From Aureobasidium sp. EXF-3400 (taxonomy: Eukaryota; Ascomycota; Dothideomycetes; Dothideales; Saccotheciaceae), in NCBI GenBank assembly GCA_024195585.1, contig SWBL01000236.1, positions 18,800-82,799 of the forward strand: a stretch of 64,000 bases of DNA, read 5' to 3'. Below are positions 22,098 to 33,997 of this stretch, piece after piece. Positions within the stretch are counted from its first letter, which is position 1, and each line of letters opens with the position of its first letter. The notes below the pieces were generated by a model. It had not been told where the DNA came from. It worked only from the letters and a program-made list of their open reading frames with translations, and did no database searches. A program made the position numbers and the translations under genes.

Positions 22098-25000
22098 CTA
22101 ATCTCCCCCAAACATCTCAGCCATACCCTCCAGCTTGGGGCTCTGCTCTCTCTTGCCTCCTGCAGGTTTCTGCTCAACCTCCATGTACTGCTGCTGCATG
22201 GCACTCCTCTTAGCCTTGTGATCCCTTCTATCAATCTTTCCAGCCTCATGTATAGATACACCTCTGACCCCCTCCAACAACTCCAGGACCAAAATTCTCT
22301 GTGTGCGTTCACTGCTTGTTCCCATAATCCTCTCAATAGCCGTATCAACCTTGTTGCTTCCCATATCCGGCAGCGAGAGCAAAACATCTCTAGCCGTAGA
22401 AGATAAAGGTGAGTACAACGCCACGATATTAGCAATTAAGTTTGCAAGATCGCGTTGGACGTCTACGAAATAAGGCTCGTTGAGGGAAGTGATGCAAGCC
22501 TTTAGGACTTCGGTGTTGATGAATTCGCGGACTTGTGGTGCTGGTGGTGTGTCGGCGACAAAGGTTGGGAGGATAGACCGCAAGATGCGGCAGATGAGGG
22601 TGCAACAGCGTGAGTCGCGCATGCGGAGGGCGTGGGTGCAGAACAGAATTAGAGGCTCAAGGACGGAAGCTTCGGAGAGGACTAGAGAGCGCATTGTGAG
22701 TTGTGAGGGTTGGGGTTGGGTGGAGGGTGTGACGTCTGTAGTTGTTAGTTCGTATGTTTCAAAAGTGATACTTAGTTTGAGGAAGGAACGAACCTGTTGC
22801 TCGTTGATCGAGGATGGTAGAAGCGAAGTTGACGACTGCGTAAGTTGTTGCTCGCAGCACGCTCTCGGACTTCATCTCATCGTTCAATTGATCCTCACCC
22901 TCGACAGACTGTGTACTTGACCTTTCGATGACTTCCCACTCTGCACTGATCTTCTTATCCGTCTGAGAGAAGAACAGCGCCAGTATCGGTGGCATGAAAT
23001 GTCTTCTGTGATGGGCTGGGCATCTCTGAACAAGTCTTTCAACCAAAGCGATCAGTCTTTGCAAGTGATGCGTTGACAGGGACGAAGCGTCTGTGAGCAA
23101 TGCTTCAGCCAGTGGTCCAGGCAATTCCTTAAGTCCGAAGAACTCTTCTTCGAACCTTGTCATGCCATAGATGATGTGATAGCACCAATCACGGATCTGT
23201 CGAGGAATACCACGGATAGCAGAGGCAAAGCCTTCATATGTATCACCGCTCTCAGCGATGCGAGCATAGAACTCATCTCTACTCTCGTTCGAGATACCTG
23301 CTTGCCAAAATCTGTCGACAAGCATCTTCTGCATCACCATCTGGAGCTCAGGAGGGAAGTTCGACCAGTTGCTGCTGTTGGGGAAAGATGTAGCGTGCCT
23401 GGTCATCTGCAGCACATTCGAGAGCATAGCTTGCATTGCCGGACCCCAAACCTGAGCACCGATCTGGTACTCACGTGAAGACTCTTTCAGCTTTTCGGTA
23501 GTGGCTGAGAGGAGATTCTTAGTGGCATTGAGGGGCAAGCGCATGACTTTCATCTGAACATCTGTTTGACGCGCCTTACCTTCTTGGTCCAGGGGTTGAC
23601 TGGGCCAGTCCTGGACGGAAGCATATCTTTGCGTTGAGAGATACTCTGGCAATCCTTCTAGACCAACAACGCTGCAGAAACCAGAGAACGTTGATAATGC
23701 TTCAGTCAACTGGGGATCTTGCCAGATATCGACAACGGGCTGAATGATCTGTTGAAGACGAGTAAGTCGAGCTTGTGAGTCAACTGCAGATGCACGATGT
23801 ACGATAATGAACAAGAACGCTTGGAGGCCCCACTTTGTGCGCTCATCGGCGTCTTCGGCAGACATCATGCTATTGACCCGGGCTTCCAGGTTAGAGTAAA
23901 CGTCAAGAAGATAGTCCGGGAACGACATGGCAATTCGTTGCATCTCACCCAGACGTGCTCCTTGGAAGTTCTTAACAGCAGCTGAGTAGTCTTTGTTAGT
24001 CGGATCATCCGCATACTGTAGGCTCAAACAGTAGTCAAGGATCTTTACGACCAACTCAGGCTGTCCTTGCAACGTCTTTACTAAGACATTGACCGCGATG
24101 TGGGTCGTAAGACGAGCTATCTCAGGATGTTGGGGTTTCATGGTCATCAATTTGTAGCAGAAGTCGCGCAGGTTGGTAAGCGTCACTCCATAGACGTTGT
24201 TAGTGGTGTGCTGATCGGACTTTGATTCTGGTCGTGAAGCTTTGCTGTACCACTGGATGAAGCCGTTCATCGTACTCCTGAGGACGGATGCTTGTGACTC
24301 CAATTGCAGGACAGGGACTGGCGTCTTTGCGGAACCTGTAGATGGGAAAGGTGGCCTGAACTCTTGACAGATTGTGTTGACCATTTGCACCGTCTGATCT
24401 AGTATGTGACCAACAGCTTCTTGTGGCATGTAGTAAGCAATGTTCTCGATCACCGTGATACAATATCTTCGGTAGTTGCCAAGGAACGAATGCAACTCAG
24501 GAGGATTCTCGAAATCCTCGTTCAAATACAGAATTACGGGCAACTCTTCGTGCGAGAGTGACTCGTATTTGATAAGACGTTGGCTGCAGGTTCCCAAGAG
24601 TACGGCTACTCTCTGGCCCATAGTGCTTGAGATGGCCGGGCTTTTTGCGACCAGGAGCTTTGTGAAGCTATGCAAAACAGGAATAGAGACAAGAAGACTG
24701 TCGTGCTGGAATGCGATCATCATCACATCAACCAAGGCAGCACAAGTCTCGGTCGTAGCCAGAATCTCGGGGTTAGAAGCAGCAGCGTCTCCCAAAATCG
24801 ACAAGACCTAAGCAAGTCAGCACTAATTCAGTTCAACGAGTATCTCTGGAAGATACCTCTGATAGCTTCTTTTGCAAAGTATACTTGGGCTCGTCAATAT
24901 CGTCCGCCGAAGTGTTACAGCTCAGGTGGATGTTTTTGAGCAGCTCGATATGATCCTGTTGCAGTACAGAAAGCATGATTTGAGACCAGGATTCATGGAA

Positions 25001-25950
25001 GTGAGGGTTGTAAGGGCGGCTCAGGGTGGCCTGTAGAACGTCGATGGTGGCCTGAACACGATTCAGCTTGGTAGCGCGATTGAATGGATGAACGTAAGTC
25101 TTACCGTTTGCACAGTGGCATCACCAGCAGCAAGCATTTTGTACAAAGATTGGGCACACTCTGTCTCTGTCAAGGCCCTCAAGCTGAGCCATGTCACGGT
25201 CGGTCTCAAAGCTTCGAGGGTCTTTGTAGCAGAAACAACGACTCGTTGGTCGCCTTGTGAGATGACGGTGGAGCACTGGAAGAGAAAGGCGCACATGCGG
25301 GAAAGCCAACCATCTTGAGTATGGCGCACGTTTTGCGAGCTGCCACGCGACTCGAGATGGTCTTTATACAACTGACTGGGAATGACAATCTCGTTCAGAC
25401 ACTGGCCGAGCACATCTTGACGGAGACCAGCGACTGGGTCTTCTCTGTTGCAGATATCCTCGGACAGACACTCCAGTATGTATAGCACCATCTGCTTGTA
25501 CACCAGCTGCTTGCTGTCATCTGTTGTCTCCCACAGAGCTACTAGGAGAGCATCCATGTCCAACCATTCTGCGCCCCAGCATCTTTTGGCAACCTCGACC
25601 CATAGCGAGGCTACTTTGTTGCGGAAGTATTGAGGGTCGGATTCGGATACGTTCTGGGCGAGGTTGAGGATCCAACCACGCAAGGTCTCGGCTTCATTCT
25701 GGCCGTAGTCCTCCCATCTGTATCGGAGGGCGAACTCAAGCAGTGACAGACCAAAGTGACGGATGGCGGCTTGTCGCGATGGATCGCTAGCTAACGAGTA
25801 ACCATGTTGCGGCGCGTCTGCTTGCTTCTTGGCGCCATCGAGGAATTCGAGAGCTGCTCGTCGTGTGTCGTTGGTCGATCGCGCGTCGTAGGTAGCTTCG
25901 AGAGCTTGTGTTATCTGCGATAGTCTGTCTCCATCAATCTGAGATGTCAT
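22098..25950 (-). CDS. MSN5: Exportin MSN5 / exportin-5 family karyopherin
   Basis: Exons complement(22098..22735, 22794..24807, 24857..25051, 25105..25950), 1230 aa, close to the yeast Msn5 length. It is a Ran-dependent transport receptor. Yeast Msn5 exports phosphorylated regulators, and animal exportin-5 exports pre-miRNA and proteins. The N-terminus shows helical importin-beta-like repeats (LLEFALRYRWEDY, RGWILNLAQNV, YKQMVLYILECLSEDICNRED), and family-like blocks continue through all exons (RDWCYHIIYGMTRFEEEFFGLKELPGP). No catalytic motifs are expected. The C-terminus ends in MAEMFGGD. The four exons join in frame with 49-58-bp introns. Cargo in this fungus is unknown. Confidence 0.92.
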
Positions 25951-26310
25951 GGTGCCATGTAGGGAGAGTCGTTGGATTGATGCAAATAGAGCTCAGGTTT
26001 GGAAGTTTTGTTTGTGTGGAGGAGATTGTTGATTGTCTGCCTGCTCGAACCACCCCTGACTTGTTTTATACAGAAGTTACGCACGACCGTGTCTCGTTTG
26101 ACTGTGAGACTGATACTATAAATTGCAGCAACGACTTGACTGCAGTGACCGGCGCTTCTTTATAAGTTGTCCATTGCATTCACCGTCAGGGTCGTGACTG
26201 CTTCTGACACCATATCACATGACCTTAATTTGTTCTTGATTGGGTAATTCGAGATTCAACTCTGATTAGGTAGGTACTTTTCGTTTCCTCCTCCATAGCT
26301 TCATATCTTT
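25951..26310. promoter_or_regulatory. MSN5 promoter / 3' spacer of the GH5 gene
   Basis: 360 bp between two minus-strand genes. I see no gene in it. Confidence 0.5.
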
Positions 26311-28629
26311 CTACATCGTAATGCAAGACTTGCCCGTCTCTTTGCATTGGTCCAGATATCCTGCTTCGGCTTCTGATCCAATCGCTGTACCCTGTCGTCT
26401 TTTGAGTCCTCTGATAGTCAACTTTTGCTCGCCTGCTGCATGCCACCATCTCAGTACTTGTTGTGATGCGCCCTCTGTCTGGTCCACGCTGATCTTCCAC
26501 TTTCCTCCTAGCACCTCGACTTCTGTCTTGCCCTGTGGGAAGTGATATTCTGGCAAGAAGATCTCGGTAGGTGCATCTTCGGATGTTGGGCTAGGCGCAG
26601 AAAGTGTCAAGTGGAAGACACAATTCTTGAGGTCGAATCCGTGAGACACGACACGGCCGTGTGTTACTGTCTGCGTGGGTCGTACGTATGCTTCGGCTGC
26701 ACGCATGCCGACGCCATCTGAGCTGATGGATGGTGTTTTCGAGGCGCTCATTCGATCTACAGATAATGTCCTCTTCAGTATTGATGGGCTGATTGATGCG
26801 TCTCCGGATGTTCTACCTTCTGAGTATGATGGAGACTCTGGATTGTATGTTGCACTGTCCACCTCAGGGGATGTTGGTAGTTGCTTGTCGTCAACAGAGT
26901 AGATGGAAAGGTCTTCGCCGTTCCAATTGTCACCCCAGTAGTGGTTGTTTGATGGCACATATGTCCATAGAGTAAAGCCTGCTACTCCAGAGCCTTCCAG
27001 TGCGAAGTGGTTGGCATCCATTGCGAGCGTTTGGCTAGTAAAGTTTCCGGTCTTGTACGCATACTTGTCGTCCATGTCGTACGGAATACCAATCTCGGTG
27101 AAGACAGTGGGGCGAGGTCCCATCTTCTCCTCGCCCTCTTCGCGCAAATACTTGAGTTGATCGCGGAAGCAGTTTCTGATGGCATTCTCTCCGAGTTTCA
27201 CCGCAAAAGCGGGACTCAAGTACTTGCCGCGCATGATACCAACCACATCGACGTTCCAGTATCGGTTCCTGTAGATTGTCAGTCGATGGTAATCTCATAA
27301 AATGTACAGAACTTACCATTTCTTTGTAATGAGGGTGATACCGTCATAGAAGTGAGGAGCGAAAACCATCTGCGGATCGTCATCCTTAGTGCCCTTGATC
27401 GATGGGGGCACCTCGAAGGGGGAAGACTGGCAGAACATGATTGTGTCTGGGAATATGCTCCTGATCGTGTCTCTGTATGCGCGATAGTGATTCAACCAGA
27501 AGTTGTTAGTATAGTACTCGTGCGTAATTGTCTCGCCCGAGACAGGCACCTTGGAGAAGTAATCTTTCTTCAGCAGCTTGTCGTTCTTGGGATCCCAGAC
27601 TCCGTGCTGAGCCCAAAGACATTCGCCCAACTTCCAGTTGGCATCTCTCTTCCAGCCGTAGCGCGAATCATCATATCCTACAGGTAGCCATGCGATCTCG
27701 CCTTTGGGATCTACAAGCTCGCTGCCAGACTTGTAAGGACCGAAGTTACCGAAGTCGAACGTGTCTTGCTCCACGGCTCTACCGAGACCAGTAAGCATGG
27801 ACTGGAAGGCTGTCGGTGCGGGTCCCTTCTTCAAATTCTGGTCTGCTGGCCATTTGGACAGATCTTCCCAGCCTATGTAGCCTCTGTTTGGTTCATTCAT
27901 GCTTTCCCATCCAATTACAACGTCGTGTTCCAGGTCACCCGCCTCTTTTATACGTTGGGCCAGAATCTTGTTAGCACCTAGGAAATGGCCTTGGAGGTAG
28001 TCTTGGATGTTCATGCCGTCTATCACGGCTTTGGGAGCGAACTCCTTTCCAGCGAAAAAGAGGGTGAGAATAGTCTGACAGGCGAGACGTTGGTAGTTGG
28101 TAGCCCAGACCATCTTAGGAAAGTCGGCAGGGTTTGGCCATGTGTTCTGGACGAATGCAGCCTGAGTCGCATGGAAAGCCTGGGGATTCAGACCGCAGGC
28201 ATAGATGGTCCACATGGGAGCACCTGAACCACCGGTATATCTCGACCAGACGTCCTGGTGAGGATCCATAAAGACATAAAAGCCGTACTTCTTGGCCAGG
28301 CGCAAGACCTCGATGGTGTGCTGGATCCATTCTTCATCGTACTTTCCAGGACCGGCATGCTCGATAGCCTCCCAGGTATAGATATAACGAATTGTGTTGT
28401 ATCCCCATCTCTTCAGGCGATCAAAATGTGTGTGTGCCTCCTCAAGACTGAAAGGTCGTCCGACGAAGGAGACGTCATCGCCCTCGAAGAATTTATCCTT
28501 GATGTGAGAACATTGGTCCGGGTTCAGGGGGTATTTGGCATCGCCGGCGACGTTGATTCCGTGTAGAGTAACCTCGCGATTGTGTCCATCGCGGAAGACG
28601 GTTCCATCGACTCGGAGGCGGAGAGGCAT
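26311..28629 (-). CDS. EGH1: GH5-family sterylglucosidase / glucosylceramidase-like hydrolase
   Basis: Exons complement(26311..27268, 27317..28629), 756 aa. The fold is a clan-A glycosidase barrel. The acid/base is E246 in WESMNEPNRG and the nucleophile is E496 in PTVFTEIGIPYDMDD. Substrate-site blocks include LHGINVAGDAKYP, MDPHQDVWSRYTGGSGAPMW and FTLWTYVPSNNHYWGDNWNGEDLS. The length and a C-terminal beta-rich domain (about 600-720), after a serine-rich linker, fit the fungal GH5_12 group. That group includes yeast Egh1 and Cryptococcus EGCrP/Sgl1 enzymes, which cleave ergosteryl-glucoside or glucosylceramide. Which lipid is used here is not resolved. There is no signal peptide, consistent with intracellular action. 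Confidence 0.9.
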
Positions 28630-29275
28630 GGTGAGCAGAGTTGCTCAGAATCGATCGGGGTCGCGTTGCTGTTCTCACGAAGTGCCAAGTAAGAAGCAAG
28701 TCTTTAATTGCTGGACTGGACGGTTCAGGGAGGTCACGAGGGTCAGATGACAATAGAAAAATCTTAGGGTAACAGTAAAGTTGTGTATGGGACGAGTTTA
28801 CAGGCATGAGAGCAAGATGTACGCGGCAGGATTCGATGACGTGTTTCCGTCTTATCATCGGTCCGCCGCGGAGGAATACGAGATACGGTAATACGAGATG
28901 GAGAGGCTCTGGGGTTGACTGTGTACAGAACGGTTGGTAAGGAACGCAAGAAAGGGTGAATTGGATTGGACAATACGGCTGAGGGTAGAGATGATGCCTA
29001 GACGATTGGGTAATCTAGAGAAGTATAGGTTGAGAGTTGCGCGAACAGGAAGGTGCTTTGACCAGCAGCAGGAATGCTTGCTTGAGAGATAGCTAGGTGT
29101 TCATTGTCGGAAGTGGTTTCGTTGGCCGCAGCTTCCTGGCTTTAGGCGACGTGGCTTCTGGTCGCTAACAAAGGGTAAACAGTCCAAGTGGCACTTTCAC
29201 ATGCTCGAACTTCTAGACTGGACACTTGTTGATGCTCTGTGAAGCATATTGCTACTCATCACCCTCGCTGTCGCC
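28630..29275. promoter_or_regulatory. Divergent promoter GH5 gene / DNAJC3-like gene
   Basis: 646 bp between head-to-head genes. No named element or gene found. Confidence 0.5.
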
Positions 29276-30853
29276 ATGATTCTCCCGTTGCAGACTCTGG
29301 CCCTCGGTGCTGCCATTGCTATTTCAAGTCTTCCACTCGCTCAAGCCTTGAGTGCTCGTGACATCCCCGCCGATGTCCCCGTATCGCAACTCATCTCATC
29401 AGCCACGGCTGCACTCGCTCAGGGCAATGGCCAGGATGCCTTGACCTATTTCGACGTCGCCATCACTCGTGATCCCAAGAACTATCTCACCATATTCCGC
29501 CGAGGCGCTGCCTATCTCCAACTCGGAAAGCACTCCCAGGCTAGCCACGACTTCGACCGTGTCCTGTCCATTAAGCCCACTTTCGAAGGTGCTCTGGTCC
29601 AACGAGCGAAAATCAAGAGCAGGAATGCCGACTGGAACGGTGCAAAACTCGACTACGAAACTGCTGGCAAGAAGGACGGAGATGAGATTCGCGAACTGCT
29701 CGAGGCCCAGAATGCTGCCTCATTGGCCCAGAAAGCAGAAAAGGAGGGCCACTGGGCTGACTGTACTGCACATGCCGACATTGCAGTCCTGGTCGCTGGA
29801 GGTGCCATGGACCTGAGACATACGCGAGCAAGATGTCGTTTCGAGAAAGGCGATATCGCCGAGGCTCTCAGCGACCTCATGCACATTGCCCAAGTCTCTT
29901 CCGGTTCGACCGAGCATCTCCAAATCTCTGCTACATCCTTCTACGCTCTCAATGAGCCCCTCAATGGCATGGGTCAAGTCAAGAAGTGCCTCCACTCAGA
30001 TCCCGACTCCAAGCCCTGTCGAAAACTTTTAAAAGCCGAGAAAGCTGTTGACAAGCAAATGAAGAAGCTGAATGAAGCCATGGAAAAGAGCAAATTTGTC
30101 AACGCTGTCAACATGCTGGTTCCTACCAAGGACGACGAGGGACTTTTGAAGACCGTCAAGGACGCCGCTCAGCAGTACCGTGACGAGGGCCTGATTCACA
30201 AGAACGCCCCTGACCGCTTGTATAACGACTTGGTCGAGATGACATGCGAGGCCTACACCGAGATGAACAACCTTAAGAAAGCCCAGCCGTACTGCGACGA
30301 GGCCTTGACTCACAATCCCAACTGTCTCCCAGCCTTGATAGGCAAGGCAACGCGGCAAATAGACGCCGATGAGTTCGAACCCGCCATCCAGACCCTCAAC
30401 CAAGCCAAAGAACATCACCAAAACTCACAAAAAGTCCAAGAACTACTGCAAAAGGCTCACACATTGCACAAGAGATCAAAACAAAAAGACTACTACAAGG
30501 TTCTTGGTGTCGACAGAGACGCAGACGAACGACAAATCAAGAAGGCTTATCGTAAACTCACCATCCAGCACCACCCTGACAAGGCTGCACAAAAGGGTAC
30601 CAGTCCTGAGGAAGCGCAGAAGAAGATGGCCGAGATCAACGAGGCCTACGAAGTTCTTTCCGACCCAGAGCTCAAGGCCAGATTTGACCGAGGTGACGAC
30701 CCCAATGACCAATCTCAACAAGGTAACCCCTTCCAGGGACAACCGTTCGGCTTCCCAGGCGGCGGTGGCCACCAACAATTCTTCCATCAACGAGGAGGTG
30801 GTGGCAACTTCCAGTTTAAGCAGCAAGGAGGGTTCGGAGGCTTCCCATTCTAG
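29276..30853 (+). CDS. ER-lumenal TPR/J-domain co-chaperone (DNAJC3/p58IPK-like)
   Basis: Intronless, 525 aa. The first ATG is at 29276; the longer frame begins only with TTG. A signal peptide (LQTLALGAAIAISSLPLAQA) indicates ER entry. TPR repeats fill residues 30-390 (QLISSATAALAQGNGQDALTYFDVAI, YLTIFRRGAAYLQLGKHSQASHDF, and others). A J domain occupies about 405-475 (DYYKVLGVDRDADERQIKKAYRKLTIQHHPDKAA), with the HPD near 433 that stimulates Hsp70 (BiP/Kar2). The tail is Gly/Phe/Gln rich and ends GGFGGFPF, with no HDEL/KDEL. The architecture is that of metazoan DNAJC3, which also lacks a strict retention signal and helps BiP in unfolded-protein stress. It probably cooperates in the same compartment as glucosidase II beta. 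Confidence 0.93.
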   Translation: MILPLQTLALGAAIAISSLPLAQALSARDIPADVPVSQLISSATAALAQGNGQDALTYFDVAITRDPKNYLTIFRRGAAYLQLGKHSQASHDFDRVLSIKPTFEGALVQRAKIKSRNADWNGAKLDYETAGKKDGDEIRELLEAQNAASLAQKAEKEGHWADCTAHADIAVLVAGGAMDLRHTRARCRFEKGDIAEALSDLMHIAQVSSGSTEHLQISATSFYALNEPLNGMGQVKKCLHSDPDSKPCRKLLKAEKAVDKQMKKLNEAMEKSKFVNAVNMLVPTKDDEGLLKTVKDAAQQYRDEGLIHKNAPDRLYNDLVEMTCEAYTEMNNLKKAQPYCDEALTHNPNCLPALIGKATRQIDADEFEPAIQTLNQAKEHHQNSQKVQELLQKAHTLHKRSKQKDYYKVLGVDRDADERQIKKAYRKLTIQHHPDKAAQKGTSPEEAQKKMAEINEAYEVLSDPELKARFDRGDDPNDQSQQGNPFQGQPFGFPGGGGHQQFFHQRGGGGNFQFKQQGGFGGFPF

Positions 30854-31543
30854 AAGGACCTTGTGGTTTTCCTTCGATCTATGTTTTTGGCGATGTTTTT
30901 GGCAATGGAGTTTTGTATCACCAACCTCATTTCTTTCTTCTGGCCCGGTTCTGACGTTATATATCTTCCTGGCAATACTCTTGATACCATTGATTAGCTG
31001 AGGCAACAACAATGATACAGCTTCGTCGCTCTTTAAAATTTTATCATTCCTGCTTCCAAGCTTCAAATCGGGGTTCTCGAAATTTATGAGATTGTGTTTT
31101 ACTTCGCTTTGTGTGATAAAGTTGTTGCTGCATGCAAGTCCGAGTCGCTCTTGAACGTTGGACATTGATGGGCAAAGGATCGGCGAACGACGAGAGCAAC
31201 AGTGCGCGGACCACTCAAGCAAAAACCATTGCCCCTCTTCTGCTCAACCTCTGCATAGCAACCCACCTAATGACCAGGATTCAGCTAGTCTTCGGACTTT
31301 GATCTCGCGCTTCGGAGTATGATTTCTGGTGAGTTTCGTGTTATGGGTTTCGTGTACGTTGACATCACGACTGTACGTCACCAGCTGTCATCGATTCCTA
31401 CATGCTTGGAGGAGAATGGGCTGGGCTCTCCAGCCTTCCGAAAGCAATTATATAAACAATGGTTGCTGTGCTGTACTGAGTGTCTCTTTGAACTATTACA
31501 ATCCCTTTTTGATCTTTTAAACACTTTTAATACTTCATACAAC
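30854..31543 (+). promoter_or_regulatory. Promoter region of the bli-3 homologue
   Basis: 690 bp between two plus-strand genes. Near the gene, GATCTCGCG at 31301-31309 sits between two CTTCGGA copies (31291 and 31311). The GATC-containing core resembles light-response elements bound by the White Collar complex, but a single short match is weak evidence. A long antisense frame here is mainly the shadow of the J-protein gene. Confidence 0.35.
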
Positions 31544-32275
31544 ATGCCTTCCGACGTTAAGCAGCAAGACATTACCGAGAAGAATGACCCTAGTGTCATG
31601 AGACAGTGGGATGAAGCCGACTTCTCCACCAAGTTCGAGGAGTTCTACAAGATTGTCGATGGCCTCAAGATTGGTCTTCTAGGCACATACCGTCCTGGTG
31701 TTGGCGTACGTTCCTACTCCTCCGTCACCTTAAACCCACCCACTAACATTCTCCCAGCCCGTGACCCGCTCCATGGCCCTAGCCAAGCGCACCGGCCCCG
31801 ACTTCCTCTTCCTCTCCAACAACCACTCCCAAAAGTTCAAGGACATCGAGGCAGCAAAGGAAGTCAACGTTTCTTTCCAGGACACAAAGACTCAAGATTG
31901 GATCTCAGTATCTGGTACCGCCACCACTTCCAACAGCGATCCTCGTATCAAGGAGATCTGGAGCAGAGGTGCTGCTGCCTGGTTCGGTGACTTGGGTGAT
32001 GGTGTTCACGATGGTTCGGCCACGGATCCTAGAATGAGTTTGATTGAGGTGAAGAGCAAGTGTACGTTATACCCCCCTTTTCTGATACTGGATGCGGATA
32101 CTGATATGATATAGACATCTCATACTACTCGACCAAGGTTGGCGCAGTCGGCTACCTCAAGGAGGTCGTTGCCGCCAACGTCACCGGTGGAGTCGCCAAC
32201 ACTGGAAACCTTAGACAGATGAAGGAAGACGAGATTGCAAAGGCCAGAAAGGAGCACTCTCCCATGAGCTCGTAA
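31544..32275 (+). CDS. bli-3: BLI-3-like general stress protein (FMN-binding split barrel)
   Basis: Exons 31544..31705, 31758..32061, 32115..32275, 208 aa. The sequence matches the fungal BLI-3 group in the pyridoxamine-5'-phosphate-oxidase-like FMN split-barrel superfamily: MRQWDEADFSTKFEEFYKI, then GTYRPGVGPVTRSMALAKR, DFLFLSNNHSQKFKDIEA, VNVSFQDTKTQDWISVSG, and WFGDLGDGVHDGSATDPRMSLIEV. In Neurospora bli-3 is a classic blue-light-inducible gene dependent on White Collar-1. Its biochemical role is poorly defined; a stress or redox role is inferred from the fold. The length matches the family (about 206 aa). A White Collar-1 gene is in the same window. Confidence 0.9.
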
Positions 32276-32536
32276 ATACTGCTCTCTCTTTACGATGATA
32301 ATGATGAATCAAAAACTGAATGATGCAGTTCTGCGAAACTGTAAATTCAACAATTTACCCAATCGATCTAATCACGTTCGACTTGAGTTATGTGCACAGT
32401 TAGTCATGCCACTGTTGTTAAGGGTGAGTTGTGCTATCTCGAGTGTAAGAAGTTATTGAGCATTATCGAATATCTATATCTATAGCCAGCCATCTATCAT
32501 ATGTCTGCTTCATTATACGTTCACATCTGCTTTTCC

Positions 32537-33997
32537 TCAGATGGAGTACAGGAACTTGGGATTCTCATCACCCAAATCAGCAATCTCCTCCTCGCTCAAA
32601 TCTTCAATCTTGTAATCGCGCTCGCCATTGATCCTCTTCTTGTTCTCATGGCCAAAGTACCACCACATGAATGCATACACAATCATGGCGAAGGATACCA
32701 TACCCAATGACACAGCATGGCCTCTGATGAATCGAGGACCTTCCTGTTTGGGGTACAGGAATGAGGACATGATACCGGCGCAGTTGCCAAACATGAGTTG
32801 CAGGCCAGTGGCTGTGGTGCGCTTGCCAAAGCGAGGGTTGTTGGCCAGTAGCCAGGCGATGGGCAGGCCGACAGCAACGTATAGACCCAAGGCAACAAGG
32901 AAGCATCCCGCGTAGTGCACGCCTGCACCGCCGTCCGAGATCAACATTGCGTAGCCGACGATGGAGATAACACCGAAGATGATCGTGTAGACTCCGCGCT
33001 TCTGCGACCAATCCGAGATACGAGCCATTATCAAATAACTAATGGCGCCGACTGCGTAGCAAGGAATGGTGAGAACCTGTACTAGAGCGCTCGAATATGA
33101 AGGGTCGATATTCTTGATGATTGTAGGCAGAAAAGTCGAGTAGCCGTAGAGCATGGTATCAGCACCGAACAGAGCACAGCAGAATGCCCACATCTTCCAG
33201 TCCTTGAGACCAGCGCGCACGTCTTGCCAGGCGAATTCGTCAGTCACACCGGTTTGTTGTAAGCGGCGGATCTCCATGAGCTTCTTTTCTTCTTGGGTCA
33301 AGAACCAGGCGGTCTCTGGGCTATCGGCTAGCCACCACCAACATGCGATACCAAGAATGAAAGTCGGTATTCCTTCGAGGATAAAGATCCAGCGCCATCC
33401 ACTCTGGCCAGACACTCCATCCATATGACCGATGCCATAAGCCAGCAAGCCTCCAACACCACCAGCTAAGGCTGCGCTGACAAATAGGTAGCCTATTCGG
33501 AGTCCAATCTCTCTCTTGGTGTAGAAGAACGAGAGATATACTGCCAGTCCAGGGAACAGACCCGATTCGAAAAGTCCTAGGAGCAACCTACAAGCAATGA
33601 GACCACCGAAGGATTGCACGATTCCAGTCAAAGTTGCAATGATGCCCCAGCACACAGAAATGAAAGCTATCCATCTTGAAGGCCGACAGTAGCGTTTCAA
33701 AATGATGTTTGAGGGCAACTCGAAGAGCAAGTATGTAACGAACAGTAATGAGACTGCGGTCTGGTATTGTTCAGACGACAAATTGAGATCCTCTTCCAGT
33801 CCATACAGTCGAGCATTTCCTATGTTGACGCGATCAAGGAAACTGAACAAGTATAGTAACGTGACAGGTGGGATGATTGAAAGGTCAAGTTTGCGAACAA
33901 GTCTCTTTTCTGTTGCAGGGTCGATTTCCAGTCGCTGGGTCGAAGTGCCAGCAGAGACGGCTTTGCGTTGCTTCAATTGACTTTCGTTGTCGTCCAT
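32537..33997 (-). CDS. MFS transporter, anion:cation symporter (Dal5/Tna1-like) family
   Basis: Single exon, 486 aa, 12 predicted spans. Diagnostic segments: KLDLSIIPPVTLLYLFSFLDRVNIGNARLYGL (first span with the DRxNIGNA motif), ELPSNIILKR, CRLLLGLFESGLFPGLAVYLSFFYTKRE, and the central cytosolic loop ending in FILGIACWWWLADSPETAWFL. This is the fungal ACS family that takes up allantoate, nicotinate, pantothenate, biotin precursors and other organic anions. The exact substrate is not predictable. It is convergent with bli-3 and divergent from NEP1. Confidence 0.9.
   Translation of the reverse strand: MDDNESQLKQRKAVSAGTSTQRLEIDPATEKRLVRKLDLSIIPPVTLLYLFSFLDRVNIGNARLYGLEEDLNLSSEQYQTAVSLLFVTYLLFELPSNIILKRYCRPSRWIAFISVCWGIIATLTGIVQSFGGLIACRLLLGLFESGLFPGLAVYLSFFYTKREIGLRIGYLFVSAALAGGVGGLLAYGIGHMDGVSGQSGWRWIFILEGIPTFILGIACWWWLADSPETAWFLTQEEKKLMEIRRLQQTGVTDEFAWQDVRAGLKDWKMWAFCCALFGADTMLYGYSTFLPTIIKNIDPSYSSALVQVLTIPCYAVGAISYLIMARISDWSQKRGVYTIIFGVISIVGYAMLISDGGAGVHYAGCFLVALGLYVAVGLPIAWLLANNPRFGKRTTATGLQLMFGNCAGIMSSFLYPKQEGPRFIRGHAVSLGMVSFAMIVYAFMWWYFGHENKKRINGERDYKIEDLSEEEIADLGDENPKFLYSI

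Noticed and set aside
30476..31222. Minus-strand frame of 248 codons
   Set aside because: Mostly antisense of the J-domain gene plus its 3' UTR; no family motifs.
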